A stretch of DNA of 64,000 nucleotides from the NCBI RefSeq assembly GCF_004359215.1, contig NW_027152030.1, positions 583,872 through 647,871 on the forward strand, written 5' to 3'. Below, piece after piece: positions 39,676-51,136 of the stretch (the first letter of the stretch is position 1; each line of letters begins with the position of its first letter). The notes under the pieces are model-generated. The model did not search any database. It saw only the letters and a program-made list of their open reading frames with translations, and was not told the origin of the DNA. This DNA is from Bremia lactucae (taxonomy: Eukaryota > Oomycota > Peronosporomycetes > Peronosporales > Peronosporaceae). The translations under genes were made by a program, and so were the position numbers.

Positions 39676-40113
39676 TGTAACGGGGTGTATCGTTACAAGA
39701 AAATTAACACTTTAAGGTTGTTAATTGTATATTATCTAAAAGGTAGAGAATATTTGGAGAATATATCTTTACGTGGTAATTTCCTAAAAGCTTATCTATT
39801 GGTAGATATACACCATTATATCTACTTTCTCCGCGGTCCAGTCAGCGCTGGACGCACGCAAAAGAAAAAGACAGATAAGACTTCATTACATGTTTTGTAT
39901 TAGTTTAAAATTAATTTAGTACTTAATAGACAGAAGCAGAAGAACTTAATTATATTAAATACGGTTTTATCAACCTCTTTTAAGCAAGTGCTATAAAGAG
40001 AGTCTTCCTTTGCACGTACTAGGTGCGTGAACTGACGTGAGGCACCACTCGCACCGAGGCAGTGCGAAGTGGACTTTTATTGAAACAGTACAAGTCAGTA
40101 GTGCTCCGTTACA
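39676..40113 (+). repeat. 5' LTR of A3
   Basis: 438 bp, starting TGTAACGGGG and ending CCGTTACA, followed by CC and the primer-binding site TGGTAGCAC at 40116. Confidence 0.9.
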
Positions 40114-40138
40114 CCTGGTAGCACTTTGTAGTTCGTCC

Positions 40139-41300
40139 GTTTCGCGTGATAGCTACTCCTTTCTAAGTGACATAGAAAGGAGTGCGGTCAAACGAATGAG
40201 TTCGACCGTAGGGAACGATGCCATCTTGGCCATGCTGTCCGATTTTGACAAAGATGCCCTCTATTTATCATCGCCAAGTTCATACACATGAACATGACGA
40301 GGCGAAGGAGAAGGTAGCCTTGCTTAATCCGCAAGGCTCTCAACAGGCAGAATTGTTGAGGTTACAACAAGTACAGAACCCTGTACCTGGGATGACGCAC
40401 ACGCGTCGTCCGGAAACCTGAAAGATTGACATCTCTAAGTATAGGGGAGTCGAAGAAGACTCTCTCTTGAGATGGTTTGTCGAGTTGGACGATGCATTAA
40501 GGGCACGTCACATCGTCGACGAGCAAATGCAAGTCGCATTCGCTCAATCAGATTAGGCAGGTCGCTCCAAAACTTGGGCATTGAGCCTTACGTTGCGCGA
40601 CCCATACGTCTTTGGGTCGCTATAGGCTTTTAAAGCCCGGCTCAAACAGACGTTTGAACCGCCAAGGGCTGAGTTCAGAGCTCGTTCAGAGCTTCTGAAA
40701 CTTAAGCAAGGCAAGCGTGATGTTCACGCATATTTTCAGCACATACGACTCTTAGCGAGTTGTATAACAAATAACATAGTCCAAGAACACACGTTGATTA
40801 CGGTGTTCATGCAAGGTCTTACGGATGGTCCCGTAAAGACCCACCTGTTCCGCTTGGGACTGGATACGCTTCAAGAAGCAACATCCGTTGCGGAATAGAA
40901 GGATTTTAAGCTTGAGACAGGCTTAAGCTAGTTCGTCATCGTATCGTCCTCCATGACGACACGATTTAGGAAGTCCAGAGCACATGGACCTCTCTTACAT
41001 CGAAAGCGAGAGACCTCGCTTTTCAAACAACAAGCGATTGCAGAAAAATGCAATCGCTGTCAAAAGTTAGGACACTATGCTAATAATCGTAGTGCTTCAC
41101 GCCCAGTACCGAGAGGTACTGACCATAAATATGGACCTAATGCAAAAAGGGCAACGGTCACGGGTCCGACGTTGTTGCGAAATCACAGCAGCGAGGCGGA
41201 CCTTAAAAAAACGGTCGGGCTCAATAGGGGCGCAACGCCCTACTGATCCAGCAACATCAAGAGAATTTGCAAATCTCTTGACTAAAGTTGCTCCAGACAC
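40139..41300 (+). pseudogene. gag of A3
   Basis: Same parts as A1 gag (SFLSDIERSAVKRMSS near 40155, then the gag domain at 40560-40900) with several stops. The zinc knuckle near 41050 has His (CQKLGHYANN) but Arg in place of the last Cys, the opposite defect to A1 and A2. Confidence 0.75.
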
Positions 41301-41362
41301 ATAATCATTATGTGTCTCTGCACCTGGCGATGAGGTATCCCTCATCACCTTAAAAGTCAAAA

Positions 41363-41680
41363 GTGACAAATGATATGTCACTTGGAGCCCTATTGGACTG
41401 TGGAGCGTCGAATAACTTCATTCGTCGCCAGTCGCTAGAGGGTCGTGGGCTCAAATATGTTGAGCGCGACATCCCTCCAACGAGGATGACGGTGCGTCTA
41501 GCGACAGGTGCATCGATAACAGTAATGAAACGCGTAGTGAAATTTCACTACACGTTAAGAGATTTACAGCATGATGATGATTTCATCGTACTGAATTTGG
41601 ATGACAAATTTTATGTCATCCTAGGTTTACCTTGGCTCAGATATACGAGTCAAGGATCAGCTGGCAGCATCGATCCGTGA
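41363..41680 (+). pseudogene. Protease of A3
   Basis: 105 codons with active site LLDCGASNNFIRR and the end motif VILGLPWL. It is intact over the domain and ends at the TGA shared with A2. Confidence 0.8.
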
Positions 41681-41743
41681 CGATGCCTGCCACTTGTTCA
41701 TCAGATGGCCATCTGATGAACGTCTTGAAGCGTCCATAAGCGT

Positions 41744-43402
41744 ATGGATGTACTACGAATGAGTGCGATGGCCTCACTTGTGGTACGGTCGTTAGTACAA
41801 CAAGATCACAGTGTGATTGCTAATCACACTGTGGAGTCAGCTGCCGGCGGCTGTGCGAATGCACAGGCAGCGCCGAAGGTCCACCACTCGAAGAAATCGA
41901 GTAAATTGAGACATGAATGTACGCCTAGCGGGCGACATTCAAGAAAGATACCGGTTATCCAAATTGGACAACACGATGATCCTAGGTCGAGTGAAGAGTC
42001 GACCGTGGAGGACCCGAGTGTGATAGCGCAATCACACTCGGAAGACGTTAAGGGAAGAGGTCCCCACGTACGTGAGGAGGAATCTCCTCAAATACTTAAT
42101 GCGGAAGTGAATAGACTTCAGCATCCCGAGGGATTAATCCCTCGGCAGCCTGGGGATAAATTCCAGGAAGAAACCGAGACATTGAATGTCTTGGTTAATG
42201 ACGGATCAAGAGTAGGCGCTTATACTCTTGATATGTATGCGTCTCCAAAGTTAACTTTGGAGATGACTCAATTACCAATTCTAGAACCCAAGCGGTCCTT
42301 GCGAGATCTGCATGGTGGTAAAATCAAGCAGATCTGCGTACTCGTCACAGAGGACGATTACGTAACCGACATTCGGTCAGCGGTAATTTTTGCAGAAAAC
42401 GAACGGGTCCTCAGCAGCTCATCGATGGACGAAAGTGTCCTCGATGTGAAGACTTGGATTGAGAGATGTATAACTCAATCCTGGGAGTCACTTAAGACAA
42501 ATTCTTCATACAAGGATTTGATTGAATTCTGTGATGAATTCCCAGAAACAGTTCCATGCGAGTTGCCTAAGGATAAAGGCACTCGACATGAGATCAAGCT
42601 CAATCCGGGCTCGAAATACTGTGTCATGAAGCAGTGGCCACTGCCTCGTGAACAAGTATTTGCGATCGATAAATTCTTTATCGATCGATTAAAACCTCCC
42701 CACATCGCTCTCCGACCTTCTGTGTGCAAAAGGCCACAGGAGGGTGGCGGATAGTGCATGGATTTAAAAGACTGTATGCTGCAACGGTACCGGCTCAAAG
42801 GCCGATACCTAGAAAAGACGTAATTATATATGGTATGTCTAAGAGTACCATATTTTCGTCGATGGGTCTGATAAATGGATTTTATCAAATCCTTCTGCGT
42901 GAACGGGACATCCCGTACACAGCAGTGAGCACACCCAGTGGGATGCTCTGGGAATGGCTAGTGATGCCTAAGGGGATTAGTAACGCCCCTGCAACATTCA
43001 ACATATGTGTAACAAATCTGTTGAGACCGGTGCGAGAATTCGCACCGAGTTATTTTGACGATGTATTCGCCAATTATCGGGCCCACGGACAGAAAGACGG
43101 ACGTGCATAAAGCTCAAGTTCGTCAGATTCTTTCACTTATGCAAATGCATAAGTTGAACGCCAATCTCAAGAATTGTATATTTGCTGCAAGCGAAATACC
43201 ACTTCTGGGTTGCATCGTCGGTAAACGCGGCGTGCGCACTGATCCCGGCAAGATCGAGGCAATTACCGACTGGCCAATTTTAGTCGATGTCAAGGGACTT
43301 AAAAATTTCCTTTGGCTAGCGGCATATTTGCACAAGAACTCACGCAATAATGCCAAGATGACAGTTCATTTATCTCGTCTCTTGACAAAAGACGAAAAAT
43401 GA
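41744..43402 (+). pseudogene. PR-RT linker and reverse transcriptase of A3
   Basis: Same three frames and the same breaks as A2 23862-25520. Differences seen are one codon (Asp at about 42357 where A2 has Ala) and one silent base. The catalytic YFDDVF lies at about 43050-43068. Confidence 0.85.
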
Positions 43403-43990
43403 CTATGGAACGCTGATTGTCAGCGTTCGGTTGAAGGTATCAAGCAAAGCTTGATGCAATCGCCCATTTTGGTGATTACAGGTCAAGACAGACCACTCCA
43501 TGTTGACTATGACGCCAGCGATTTTGCAATCGGCTGTGCGTTAATGCAATACGATACAGACGGCGCGGAGCGTGTCGTCTTTACCAATCGCGTCAGCTGC
43601 AACCAGCTGAACGCAATTACCCAGTGCTGACAAGGAACTCCTTGCCATGAAATATGTAGATAGACCGCTCATCGTATATACAAACCATGCGTCACTACAC
43701 ACGGCCGTAAATAGCCCACACCTCTCACAAAGAATGGCGAGGCGGCTATCCTTCTTCGCGGAGCATAATTTTTCCGTGGAATATAAACCAGGACAACGTC
43801 GTTGCTAATGAATTATCACGCCGACCCGATTTCAAGCCGGCTGCGCATTTCAGCAGTGAAAATAATGTTAATGTTGCAACACTCATTTCGAGTGTTCCGT
43901 CATTAACCTTGTTTAATGACATAAAGAAAGCCTATGCAGAAGATAAGGCCCTTTCGCGTTTATTAAAGATCAACTGATGAATCCATCCGA
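43403..43990 (+). pseudogene. RNase H of A3
   Basis: DYDASDFAIGCALMQ at about 43503 and the following motifs are as in A2, including its stops. Confidence 0.7.
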
Positions 43991-44012
43991 TTAATATTTT
44001 AAAATTTTATGG

Positions 44013-45020
44013 ACTTTAAATCGAACGTCAACCGATTGATACATGTCACTTAACGGCTTATTGTATTATACAGCCGTTGCCGGCGACACCCCACGTGTTG
44101 TTGTCGCAACTCACAATGATTTGCGCTTGCGCATCATGTTTAAGTGTCACGATGCACCAACAAGTGGGCATCGTGGACGTGAGAAAACGTTTCTCACAGT
44201 AAGCCGCGACTGTTACTGGCCCCGCCAGTATCAGTTCGTGCGCAAGTACATTCGTGCTTGAGAGGTATGTCAACGGGTGAAGCCTAGTCCTGCATCCCGT
44301 GCACCTCTCCAACCTCTACCATTTCCGGCAGAATATTGGCAGTCCGAATCTATGGAATTCATCTTCGAAATTTTCAAGGCCGATCACAAAAACAATGGCA
44401 TCCTTGTTTTTCTTGACAGATTCACCAAGATGGTACATCTTGCTGCGGTACCAGAGTCGATCACGGCTCCGGGCTGTGCCCGTGTCTTTATCATCACGAA
44501 ATTCAAACTTTGCGGGTTACCTTGTGAACTGGTCTCGGATATATATATAAGATCCACGGTTTATGGCGGAATTTTATCAATCCGTATTCCAATCTTTCGG
44601 AACACGGCTGACTATGTTAACATCCGATCATCCAGAGACAGATGGTCAGACGGAACACGTAAATCGCGTTCTCAAAGAGATACTTCGAGGTTACGTCCAA
44701 TCGTATCCGAATTGGAGCGAGTTTTTAGCGATGGTGGAATTCGCCATCAACAATTCGGTGCATGCGTCTACAACACATACACCGTTATTCGTGAGTGGCT
44801 TACGAAGTCCACGAATACCCACTCAATTAGAGATATCCTCTATTTTAAGGGGCGGGGTGGACTCGCACGGGCAAAAAAAATTCTGGCTCATGCTCATCAC
44901 GCGTCGAAGGTACCAACGACGCGAATGATCACGATGTCGAAGCAATCGACATCGAAGATGAGAAAGATCTTATGGCAGTGCGCACAAAGCGCACTAGAAC
45001 AGACAAAACAAATCAGTTAG
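44013..45020 (+). pseudogene. Integrase of A3
   Basis: The His2-Cys2 domain is shared with A2 to about 44330. After that the sequence diverges: the first core Asp lies in an ESMEFIFEI-like stretch where it has become Glu, the second in a disrupted SDIYIRS stretch, and the Glu in GQTEHVNRVLKE (about 44650). A frameshift near 44560 separates the halves. Inactive. Confidence 0.8.
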
Positions 45021-45084
45021 CAGAGTCATTTCTGCTGGCTCGAGATCAGTAGTCCGTTTCGTACAGGATTCCATTGCTAACGCA

Positions 45085-45990
45085 GTGCACCGTCTGAAAC
45101 GAAACGCAGACCATCATGGAAGAGCAAATATTGTTTCATTCAAAATTAATGACCTAGTACTACTCTCTACGGTAAACTTACCTAAGCGTGTAGTCACTAA
45201 TGCGGGTAGCAGTAAACTACTACCCAAGTTCATTGGGCCATTCCGTGTCCGCATCGCAGAGGCAATGCGTAGAAAATAGAATTGCCACGTAGGATGCGAA
45301 TATAATTTAAATAATTTAATAACTTTAGGCCTACGCTTCCAACATTTTACGTTGGTTGGATCAGCCCGTACCATCAATACGAGGTTTCTTTCGAGGACGA
45401 ATCTGACCACCCTTTTCAAAAATCCCGAAAAAAATCTTGTGGTCACGAACCAGATTCTCTTGCTGAATCTGGAGATTCTCATGTCGGGTTCGAAGATCCT
45501 CGAAACTGCGATGAGCTGACGACAGCTCACCACGAAGATCGTGATACTTCCGTTCGTTCTCCAACATTGAGGACGCACTCTCCGAACGGTTTTCCAACCG
45601 TTCGATATAGTGAGCCTGCACCGTCTGCTCCAACGAGTGACTCTTGCCGCGCTCGAATTCAAGACCCCTTTCCAATACATGAAGGAAGCGATCGAGTTTG
45701 TCGATCTTCGACTCTAGGTCCGACACACAAGTCAGATCTATATTTCCAATCTCCGCCACAACCATTGGTTAATATTAAGGTATCAACGTTTCCCTGTCAA
45801 ACGTATCCAAAACCACCGTAATGCGAAGGGGCAGCGAACGAGTTATCTTGCTCGTTGGCACGGTTATTCATCTTCACATGACAGCTGGGAGCCTCGTTCC
45901 CAGCTGATTGTTGATGTTGAGGGCCTCGTGCATCAGTATGACGAGACCCATCCGATAAATTAGAAGGTCCATCGGAAAACACGCACCCCT
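45085..45990 (+). pseudogene. Integrase C-terminus, linker and chromodomain of A3
   Basis: KLLPKFIGPFRV at about 45220, then a short AT-rich insertion (about 45300-45330), the linker, and a chromodomain end with WEPRSQLIVDVEG near 45885-45925. Frameshifted. Confidence 0.7.
45361..45765 (-). other. Antisense coiled-coil frame over the A3 linker
   Basis: 134 codons open opposite to the linker, with DKLDRFLHVLERGLEFERGK and further heptads. Third long open copy of this frame in the window; see 5767-6351 for the caution. Confidence 0.35.
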
Positions 45991-46087
45991 GGCGCCTCTA
46001 AATCGATTGCAAAACGTCAATCGCGTCACGCATCTCGATAGAGATGCGAGCCCTTCCCAGGGCGAAGAAAGGAAAGAGACGTCCCTT

Positions 46088-46577
46088 TTACTCGCTTTGT
46101 GTTGTCAACACAACACGGACAGGGATCACCCCACGTGAGGCATGGAAGCCCAGCCTCACGTGAGAACCGATGCAATTGATACCTTGCACCGGTCGGATTT
46201 CGTTTCTCAAACTTAACGCGAATCGCGTTAAGTCTTTGAAGCCAGGCTTCGCGTCCATGTCTCTGAATTTGCGAATGAACGCGCTCCAGGCTTGCATAAG
46301 CGAGACTTTATCTCGCTTGTTGTTGCCACTATATCATCAATGCTTGAAAAAGACATCGAGATAAAAATCGTCCTCAGCGCGAAAGTTCTTTCACGCTGGG
46401 ATCAAGGCCATGTAGCTTTGTCGCAATAAATAAGTTATATTTATTGTGAGGAGGAGTATCTCCAGACAAGCTATTAATTAGCTGCTCGAGCTGAAGCCAC
46501 GGCTTCTTCTCAGGGGCAAGACGAGACACTTTAGTGTCTACGATCCCCTGAGTAGTACCACTTAAGCAGGGGCCCAC
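46088..46577 (-). pseudogene. Antisense ORF 2 of family A (copy A3)
   Basis: Downstream of the pol end and opposite to it. Pieces in order are APEKKPWLQLEQLINSLSGD and FIATKLHGLDPS (46577-46374), then SLMQAWSAFIRKFRDMD (46297 downwards), after which the conserved frame shifts. It matches A1 at 6428-6960. Unknown function. Confidence 0.45.
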
Positions 46578-46615
46578 AAGAACTTTAATAACGACGGCTT
46601 ACGCCATCGTCATCA

Positions 46616-47026
46616 TCACGCGCAGAAATGTGCGGGTGACGGCACGGGAGAAGGTGCTGGCGATGAGTAATCATACTTATCGTCGGAATCGAGGATGCTG
46701 TAGCGAATGCTACCAGCACGTCTACTCGAATAAGCCCCCTCATTCGAGGGCTCATAGTCAGCCGCCTGACGATGATTAGGCGAATGTTCTGTTCTCCCCG
46801 AGTCGGACGATATGGCCGACTCGCATTCGTAGTCGACCTCCAAAGAGGGGTCGCATTCACGTGGTGTATCACCACGTGCACCCGCAACATTTAGAGTTGC
46901 GGGAGAAGATGACACTACAGCAGACGGAGCGTCTGCCCCATGATACACTAATGCGTCGCCCGCGGCTGCATGAACCGCAGTCGAAGGCGCCGCACTATTC
47001 GCATACCACATGGACTTGTTAATCAT
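46616..47026 (-). CDS. Antisense ORF 1 of family A, intact 136-residue acidic protein (copy A3)
   Basis: ATG at 47026, stop at 46616, no internal break, 120 bp inside the 3' LTR and opposite to gag-pol. The N-terminus is Ala-rich (SAAPSTAVHAAAGD) and the body acidic and Ser-rich with EVDYECES, RQAADYEPSNE and a Pro/Ser tail. No cysteine pattern, membrane segment or known domain. Copy A1 (7499-7084) keeps the same start, body and stop with one frameshift. If expressed it would need an antisense promoter in or near the 3' LTR. Confidence 0.5.
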   Translation of the reverse strand: MINKSMWYANSAAPSTAVHAAAGDALVYHGADAPSAVVSSSPATLNVAGARGDTPRECDPSLEVDYECESAISSDSGRTEHSPNHRQAADYEPSNEGAYSSRRAGSIRYSILDSDDKYDYSSPAPSPVPSPAHFCA

Positions 47027-47144
47027 GCGATAGAATTAAAAATGATGAATCTGACAAATCAAACATCGTTTTTAATAAGGTGGTCTTGTAGTGACCACTA
47101 TAACCAATGACAGTCAGATTGATTGTCGCTTAAGAGAGTGGTGG

Positions 47145-47607
47145 TGTAACGGGGAGTATCGTTACATGGTATTAACACTTAAAGGTTGGTAACTAATATG
47201 TTATCTAAAAGGTAGATAATATTGGAGAATATTACTTTACATGCTAGTATTTAAAAAAAATTTCCATTGGTAGATATAGACCATTAAATCTACTTCCTCC
47301 GCGGTCGTCAGCGCTGGACGTGCGCAAAGAGAAAGACAGAAAAGGCTTTTATTGCATGTTTTGTATTAGTTTATAATTAAGTTAGTATTAAGTAGATAGA
47401 CAAGAAGAACTTAATTATATTCATACATTTTTCATTTTACCCTCTTTAAAGCATGTGTTTTAAAGGAAAGACTTCCTCTGCACGTTCTAGCGAACGTGAA
47501 GTGACGTGAGGCACCACTCGCACTGAGGCAGTGCGAAGTGGACTTGTACTGAAGTAGTGCGAAGTGGACTTGTACTGAAGCAGTACAAGTCGGCAGTGCC
47601 CGATACA
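47145..47607 (+). repeat. 3' LTR of A3
   Basis: 463 bp, starting TGTAACGGGG and ending CGATACA. It contains a short internal duplication near the end (GCGAAGTGGACTTGTACTGAAG, seen twice at 47540-47580), which explains part of its extra length. Confidence 0.85.
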
Positions 47608-47984
47608 GTTTAGGTGCTGTTAACCCAAAATATTATCGAGTATAGCAGCATTGCGGACAATGGCAAAAAGCAGAAATGCACCTGCGATAAGGCATGTTGC
47701 GTTGTAAAAGGCGTACACAGTGCGGCTTTGGCATGCTTTCGCCAGCAAGTCCCTCGATTACTAGCTTGGCGCCGATGTATTATAAGTTCAATAAATTGGC
47801 CCGGAGTCTCTGGCTATTCAAGGTTTAAGTCGTCAGTGCGGATACTATACATCGCGCGAAGTGCTAAACGCAGTGCGGGATGGTCGCGCAAAAGTAAAAT
47901 ATTAGTCAAGTAAAGGGTGAGTAGAAACCCATTGAAGGGGACTTGCGAGAATAGTTGCCTTAGCACTCCGTTCCAGAGCTACAT
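47608..47984. other. Spacer, nothing recognised
   Basis: About 380 bp between the A3 LTR and the next family B LTR. One frame is open but has no ATG and no recognisable content. Confidence 0.45.
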
Positions 47985-48479
47985 TGTAGGCGGGCATGTC
48001 TTAATTCGACCACGCTCTACTTAAGCACCCCTTCGAGCACAGCGAGGAAGTGGTTTGACCGTCTATTTGCGCGTGCAGTGAGCTAGTTAATGTGGGCGCG
48101 TTAGCGACCTCACCCAACGCACTAAATACTCTATTATACGTGTCACTACTTGAGCGGTAATCCGGCTCCTCGTACGCGCTTTCCAATTAGAAAGTTTTCA
48201 GACTGTTTTGTATTAAATCGATCAAATATAACTACCTATTTTTAATTATCATAAAACGTCATCTCTGAAGATAACACTAATATGTATTGCGAGCGTATCT
48301 TCTGGATACCTCGCGTAACGGATGATGCTAGGCGTCATCCATCCAAATGTGAATGCACCTATGTGCATCACATGGGTCACAATGTGAACCACACTCAAGT
48401 AGTGGGTCTTATTACTTTCCTTAAGCAATTGACCACCCCGTTAAGTACACAAAGTGTACTTAAAGGGGACTGTGTAACA
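47985..48479 (-). repeat. Family B LTR, minus orientation (3' LTR)
   Basis: 495 bp, the reverse complement of the 36380-36886 type: on the minus strand it starts TGTTACACAGTCCCC and ends GCCTACA. It lies downstream of the minus-strand pol at 49097-52863, after the antisense ORF, as expected for a 3' LTR. Confidence 0.8.
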
Positions 48480-48559
48480 TTAGGGCAACTTTATAGAGGA
48501 ACATCGAGCTGTTTTACGCGCCGCTTAGTTCTATCACTCACATTTGCTACCTGTCTTAC

Positions 48560-48814
48560 ACGGAGCCTAATAGGCCACCTGAAAGAGGCAACATTTTTGG
48601 GTCGTCTGCGAAGACACCCACTCAACCACGCGCGAAGCGCACGCGCCGCGTTAACACGCCGGCAGCGTCTTATGCCTCAGTCGAAACACCGATAGCTACT
48701 GCTGCTGCCGGGTTAGCTGGGCTTAAGGATCTATCCCGCTATAACAGTTAGGACGTCGACCCGTCACCCTTTGTCGACTACAATGAGTCGACACCGTTGC
48801 CGTCACCTCGTAGT
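48560..48814 (+). pseudogene. Antisense ORF of family B (copy 2), truncated
   Basis: Opposite to the minus-strand pol. Reads GSSAKTPTQPRAKRTRRVN, an Ala/Thr-rich part, LAGLKDLS, a stop, then DVDPSPFVDYNESTPLPSPR (48752-48811), after which a family B LTR fragment interrupts it. It matches 35984-36245 of copy 1. Confidence 0.55.
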
Positions 48815-49020
48815 TGTGATGCGAGCGTATCTTTCTAGATACCTCGCGTAACGGATGACGCTAGCCGTCATCACGGATGACGCTGGGCGTCATCCCTCCT
48901 AATGTGAATGCACCCATGTGCATCACATACACAAGGGTTGGTCACAAATGTGCACCACACCCGAGTGCTGGGTCTAATTACTATTATTTAATAATTGACC
49001 ATCCCCTGAAGTATTAGTGT
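48815..49020 (-). repeat. Family B LTR fragment inside the antisense ORF region
   Basis: About 200 bp of the middle of the LTR (GTGAATGCACCCATGTGCATCACATACAC and onwards, in two parts), minus orientation, with a short internal duplication of the GGATGACGCT motif. It cuts off the second antisense ORF copy. Confidence 0.65.
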
Positions 49021-49096
49021 GAGCGGCGCGCGATAGGAGTGGCGATTTCGCCCACCTAATCGTAGCTGCCAATCGTCGTCCGTTCAGTCGCAGAAA

Positions 49097-50540
49097 TTAA
49101 GCGCTGCTGAACGACGTATTGTGGATGAATCGAGGGTCACGTCTTGTGACTGACCTCGGATCTTGCTGATGATCGAGCGAAGGCTCGTCAGGGTTATGAA
49201 CTTCTGAAGTATCGCTTGGACCTTCTGGAAAAGGTAATGCTGAGGGATCCGCGTTACTCGCGTGATGTCCCACGCTCCCCGAGTCCTTTTCGTGGTGGGA
49301 GGAGTCGATCGGCTGAATATTTTTCTCCTTCTCCATCCCTCTCACCCGAACGACGCTCGACTCACAGTCGGCGTCACCATTGGTCTTCTTAGACGGATGG
49401 GAATATTTGACCTCATTTAAGTCTACATACGACCCACGGAAAATACGGGGTGCGTTTTCATATACGGAAAACTGTGAGCCTAAATTTTGCTCTCCGACAT
49501 TTTCTGCTACCGTAAAGGGCCCAATGAAACGCGGCAACAATTTCGTAGTACCTCCAGGCTCTTGCTTGTCATATGCGCTTGCCATTGCGTCACGGACTTT
49601 TCGCGTGATGGCTATTCGCTCATCCACAAAGCGTTGAGCCTCGCCTTTAGCATCGCATCAAACTCGCCTATGACACCGCCGAGAGGTCGGTCATAGGACG
49701 TAATTTGATTGATCACTGCTAAACTGACAGGGTCACTCGGGCAACTTTTTGTGATTGAGATGATATCCTCGCGGGTCATCGTCATATTGAAGAAACTATA
49801 TCCCTCTTTCGCACCGAACATAGTAATGGGCCCTCCCCCACTAAGACTCGGGCTGCACACAAACGAGACTGGCGTCCGAGGATGGCGCAGTCCGTAAATA
49901 TAAAACGGTGTCTCACCCCTACTGGCGTGGACCTGGTATTTTATAGGGAACTCCACCAAGGTCAATTGTTTGCTCCATTCTTTGGGAGTTGCTTTCGCGC
50001 GTAAGACATCCACCACGATTCGATTAATACGCTCTGTTTGGCTATCGGTCTGGGAATGATCTGCGGTCAACATATGGTGCTTGCTACTTAGTAGCTCAAG
50101 CCCCGTCTGACCCTTTTGGTCGGGCGGCATGCCAAAGATGAAGTCCAGACTTACTTACTTCCAACAGGACTTAAAATCGGTAGCGGCTCCAGTGGCACAC
50201 TGCTGGACGATGTAGGCTTAATGTGCTGACACTGTTCGCAAAAGCGAATTTAGTTGGCCACCCATCTACATAGTTATTGCCACTAATATTCCTCTGACAC
50301 TCGCAAGAATGTCTTCTCACGGCCCAGAGGCCTACTAGATGGCACATCATGGAGATAGATAAGAATTTCAGCTTGAGATCTCTGCCATGAAACACATAGA
50401 TTATCAAGGGATCACAAGGTGACAGCTGATACCATAACAGGCCATCGCTGTAGCTAAAGCGGTTTAGCTTAGCTATTAGATGCGAGGGAAGGGAAACCTT
50501 TAGTCCACCGAAGTGATCCAACAGCAGGCAACAATGTTCG
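49097..50540 (-). pseudogene. Integrase of family B copy B2
   Basis: Reading right to left: a His2-Cys2 remnant (50521-50171), a core tail with SLDFIFGMPPDQK, a deletion of the middle, then MLTADHSQTDSQTERINRIV with the Glu (about 50060), KYQVHASRGETPFYIYG, and the C-terminus RFIGPFTVAENVG (about 49510) with an acidic linker to 49097. Broken frames. Confidence 0.8.
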
Positions 50541-50548
50541 TCCTGACT

Positions 50549-51130
50549 CTAGCTCTCTTGTATATCAGAGGCTAACGAGCTCGTCACGTGGTATGCCTTC
50601 ATGGTTGCCAACGTTGACGGCTGTAATTGTGCTTTCGTACTAGACACACTTTCCTGGTGTCTAACCTCGAAGTCTGGTCTGCGCGATAAAGCGTCAGCCA
50701 AGACATTCGACTTACCCGGCTTGTATTCAACTTTGAAATTAAATTCAGAGAAGAATGTGAGCCATCTTGCCATTCTAGGCGAGTGGTGCGGTGAGTTTAT
50801 TGCGGTCCGCAGTGATGCGTGATCCGTATAAACCACAAATGGTTCGATGCCCAGTAGGTGCACACGAAACTTGACAAGAGCATACTTTATTGAAAGTAGC
50901 TCTTTGTCATACACAGGGTAATTCAGTTCCACGGCTTTTAATAGCCGGGACTGATAAGAGATGACATGGTTAACGCCGTCGTCATTCTTCTGCATGAGCG
51001 CGCTGCCGATTGCAAAAAAAAAAAAAAATTACTTGCACCGTAAACGACGCTAAAGGGCTTATCCGCGTCTGGCAATGCCAAGACCGTTGCCTCTATCAGA
51101 GATGCTTCACTGATGTGAAAACATCTTCTT
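50549..51130 (-). pseudogene. RNase H of B2, with an A15 run
   Basis: 148 codons with VYTDHASLRTAINSPH and NFKVEYKPGKSNVLADALSR. At 51014-51028 a run of 15 A replaces the 4-A stretch seen in copy B3 (about 53250), breaking the frame at the first RNase H motif. Confidence 0.85.
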
Positions 51131-51136
51131 TATTTT

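Larger units (their letters stand above)
39676..47607 (+). mobile_element. Family A gypsy element copy A3 with both LTRs
   Basis: LTR, primer-binding site, gag, protease, RT, RNase H, integrase, chromodomain, antisense ORFs and LTR are all present in order over 7.9 kb, but most frames are broken. The LTRs differ visibly (many substitutions and indels), so it is old or recombinant. No 5-bp target duplication is seen (ACACG before, GTTTA after). Confidence 0.9.

Noticed and set aside
47614..47913. 99-codon frame between two LTRs
   Set aside because: Begins with GTG, composition is unremarkable and nothing else supports it.
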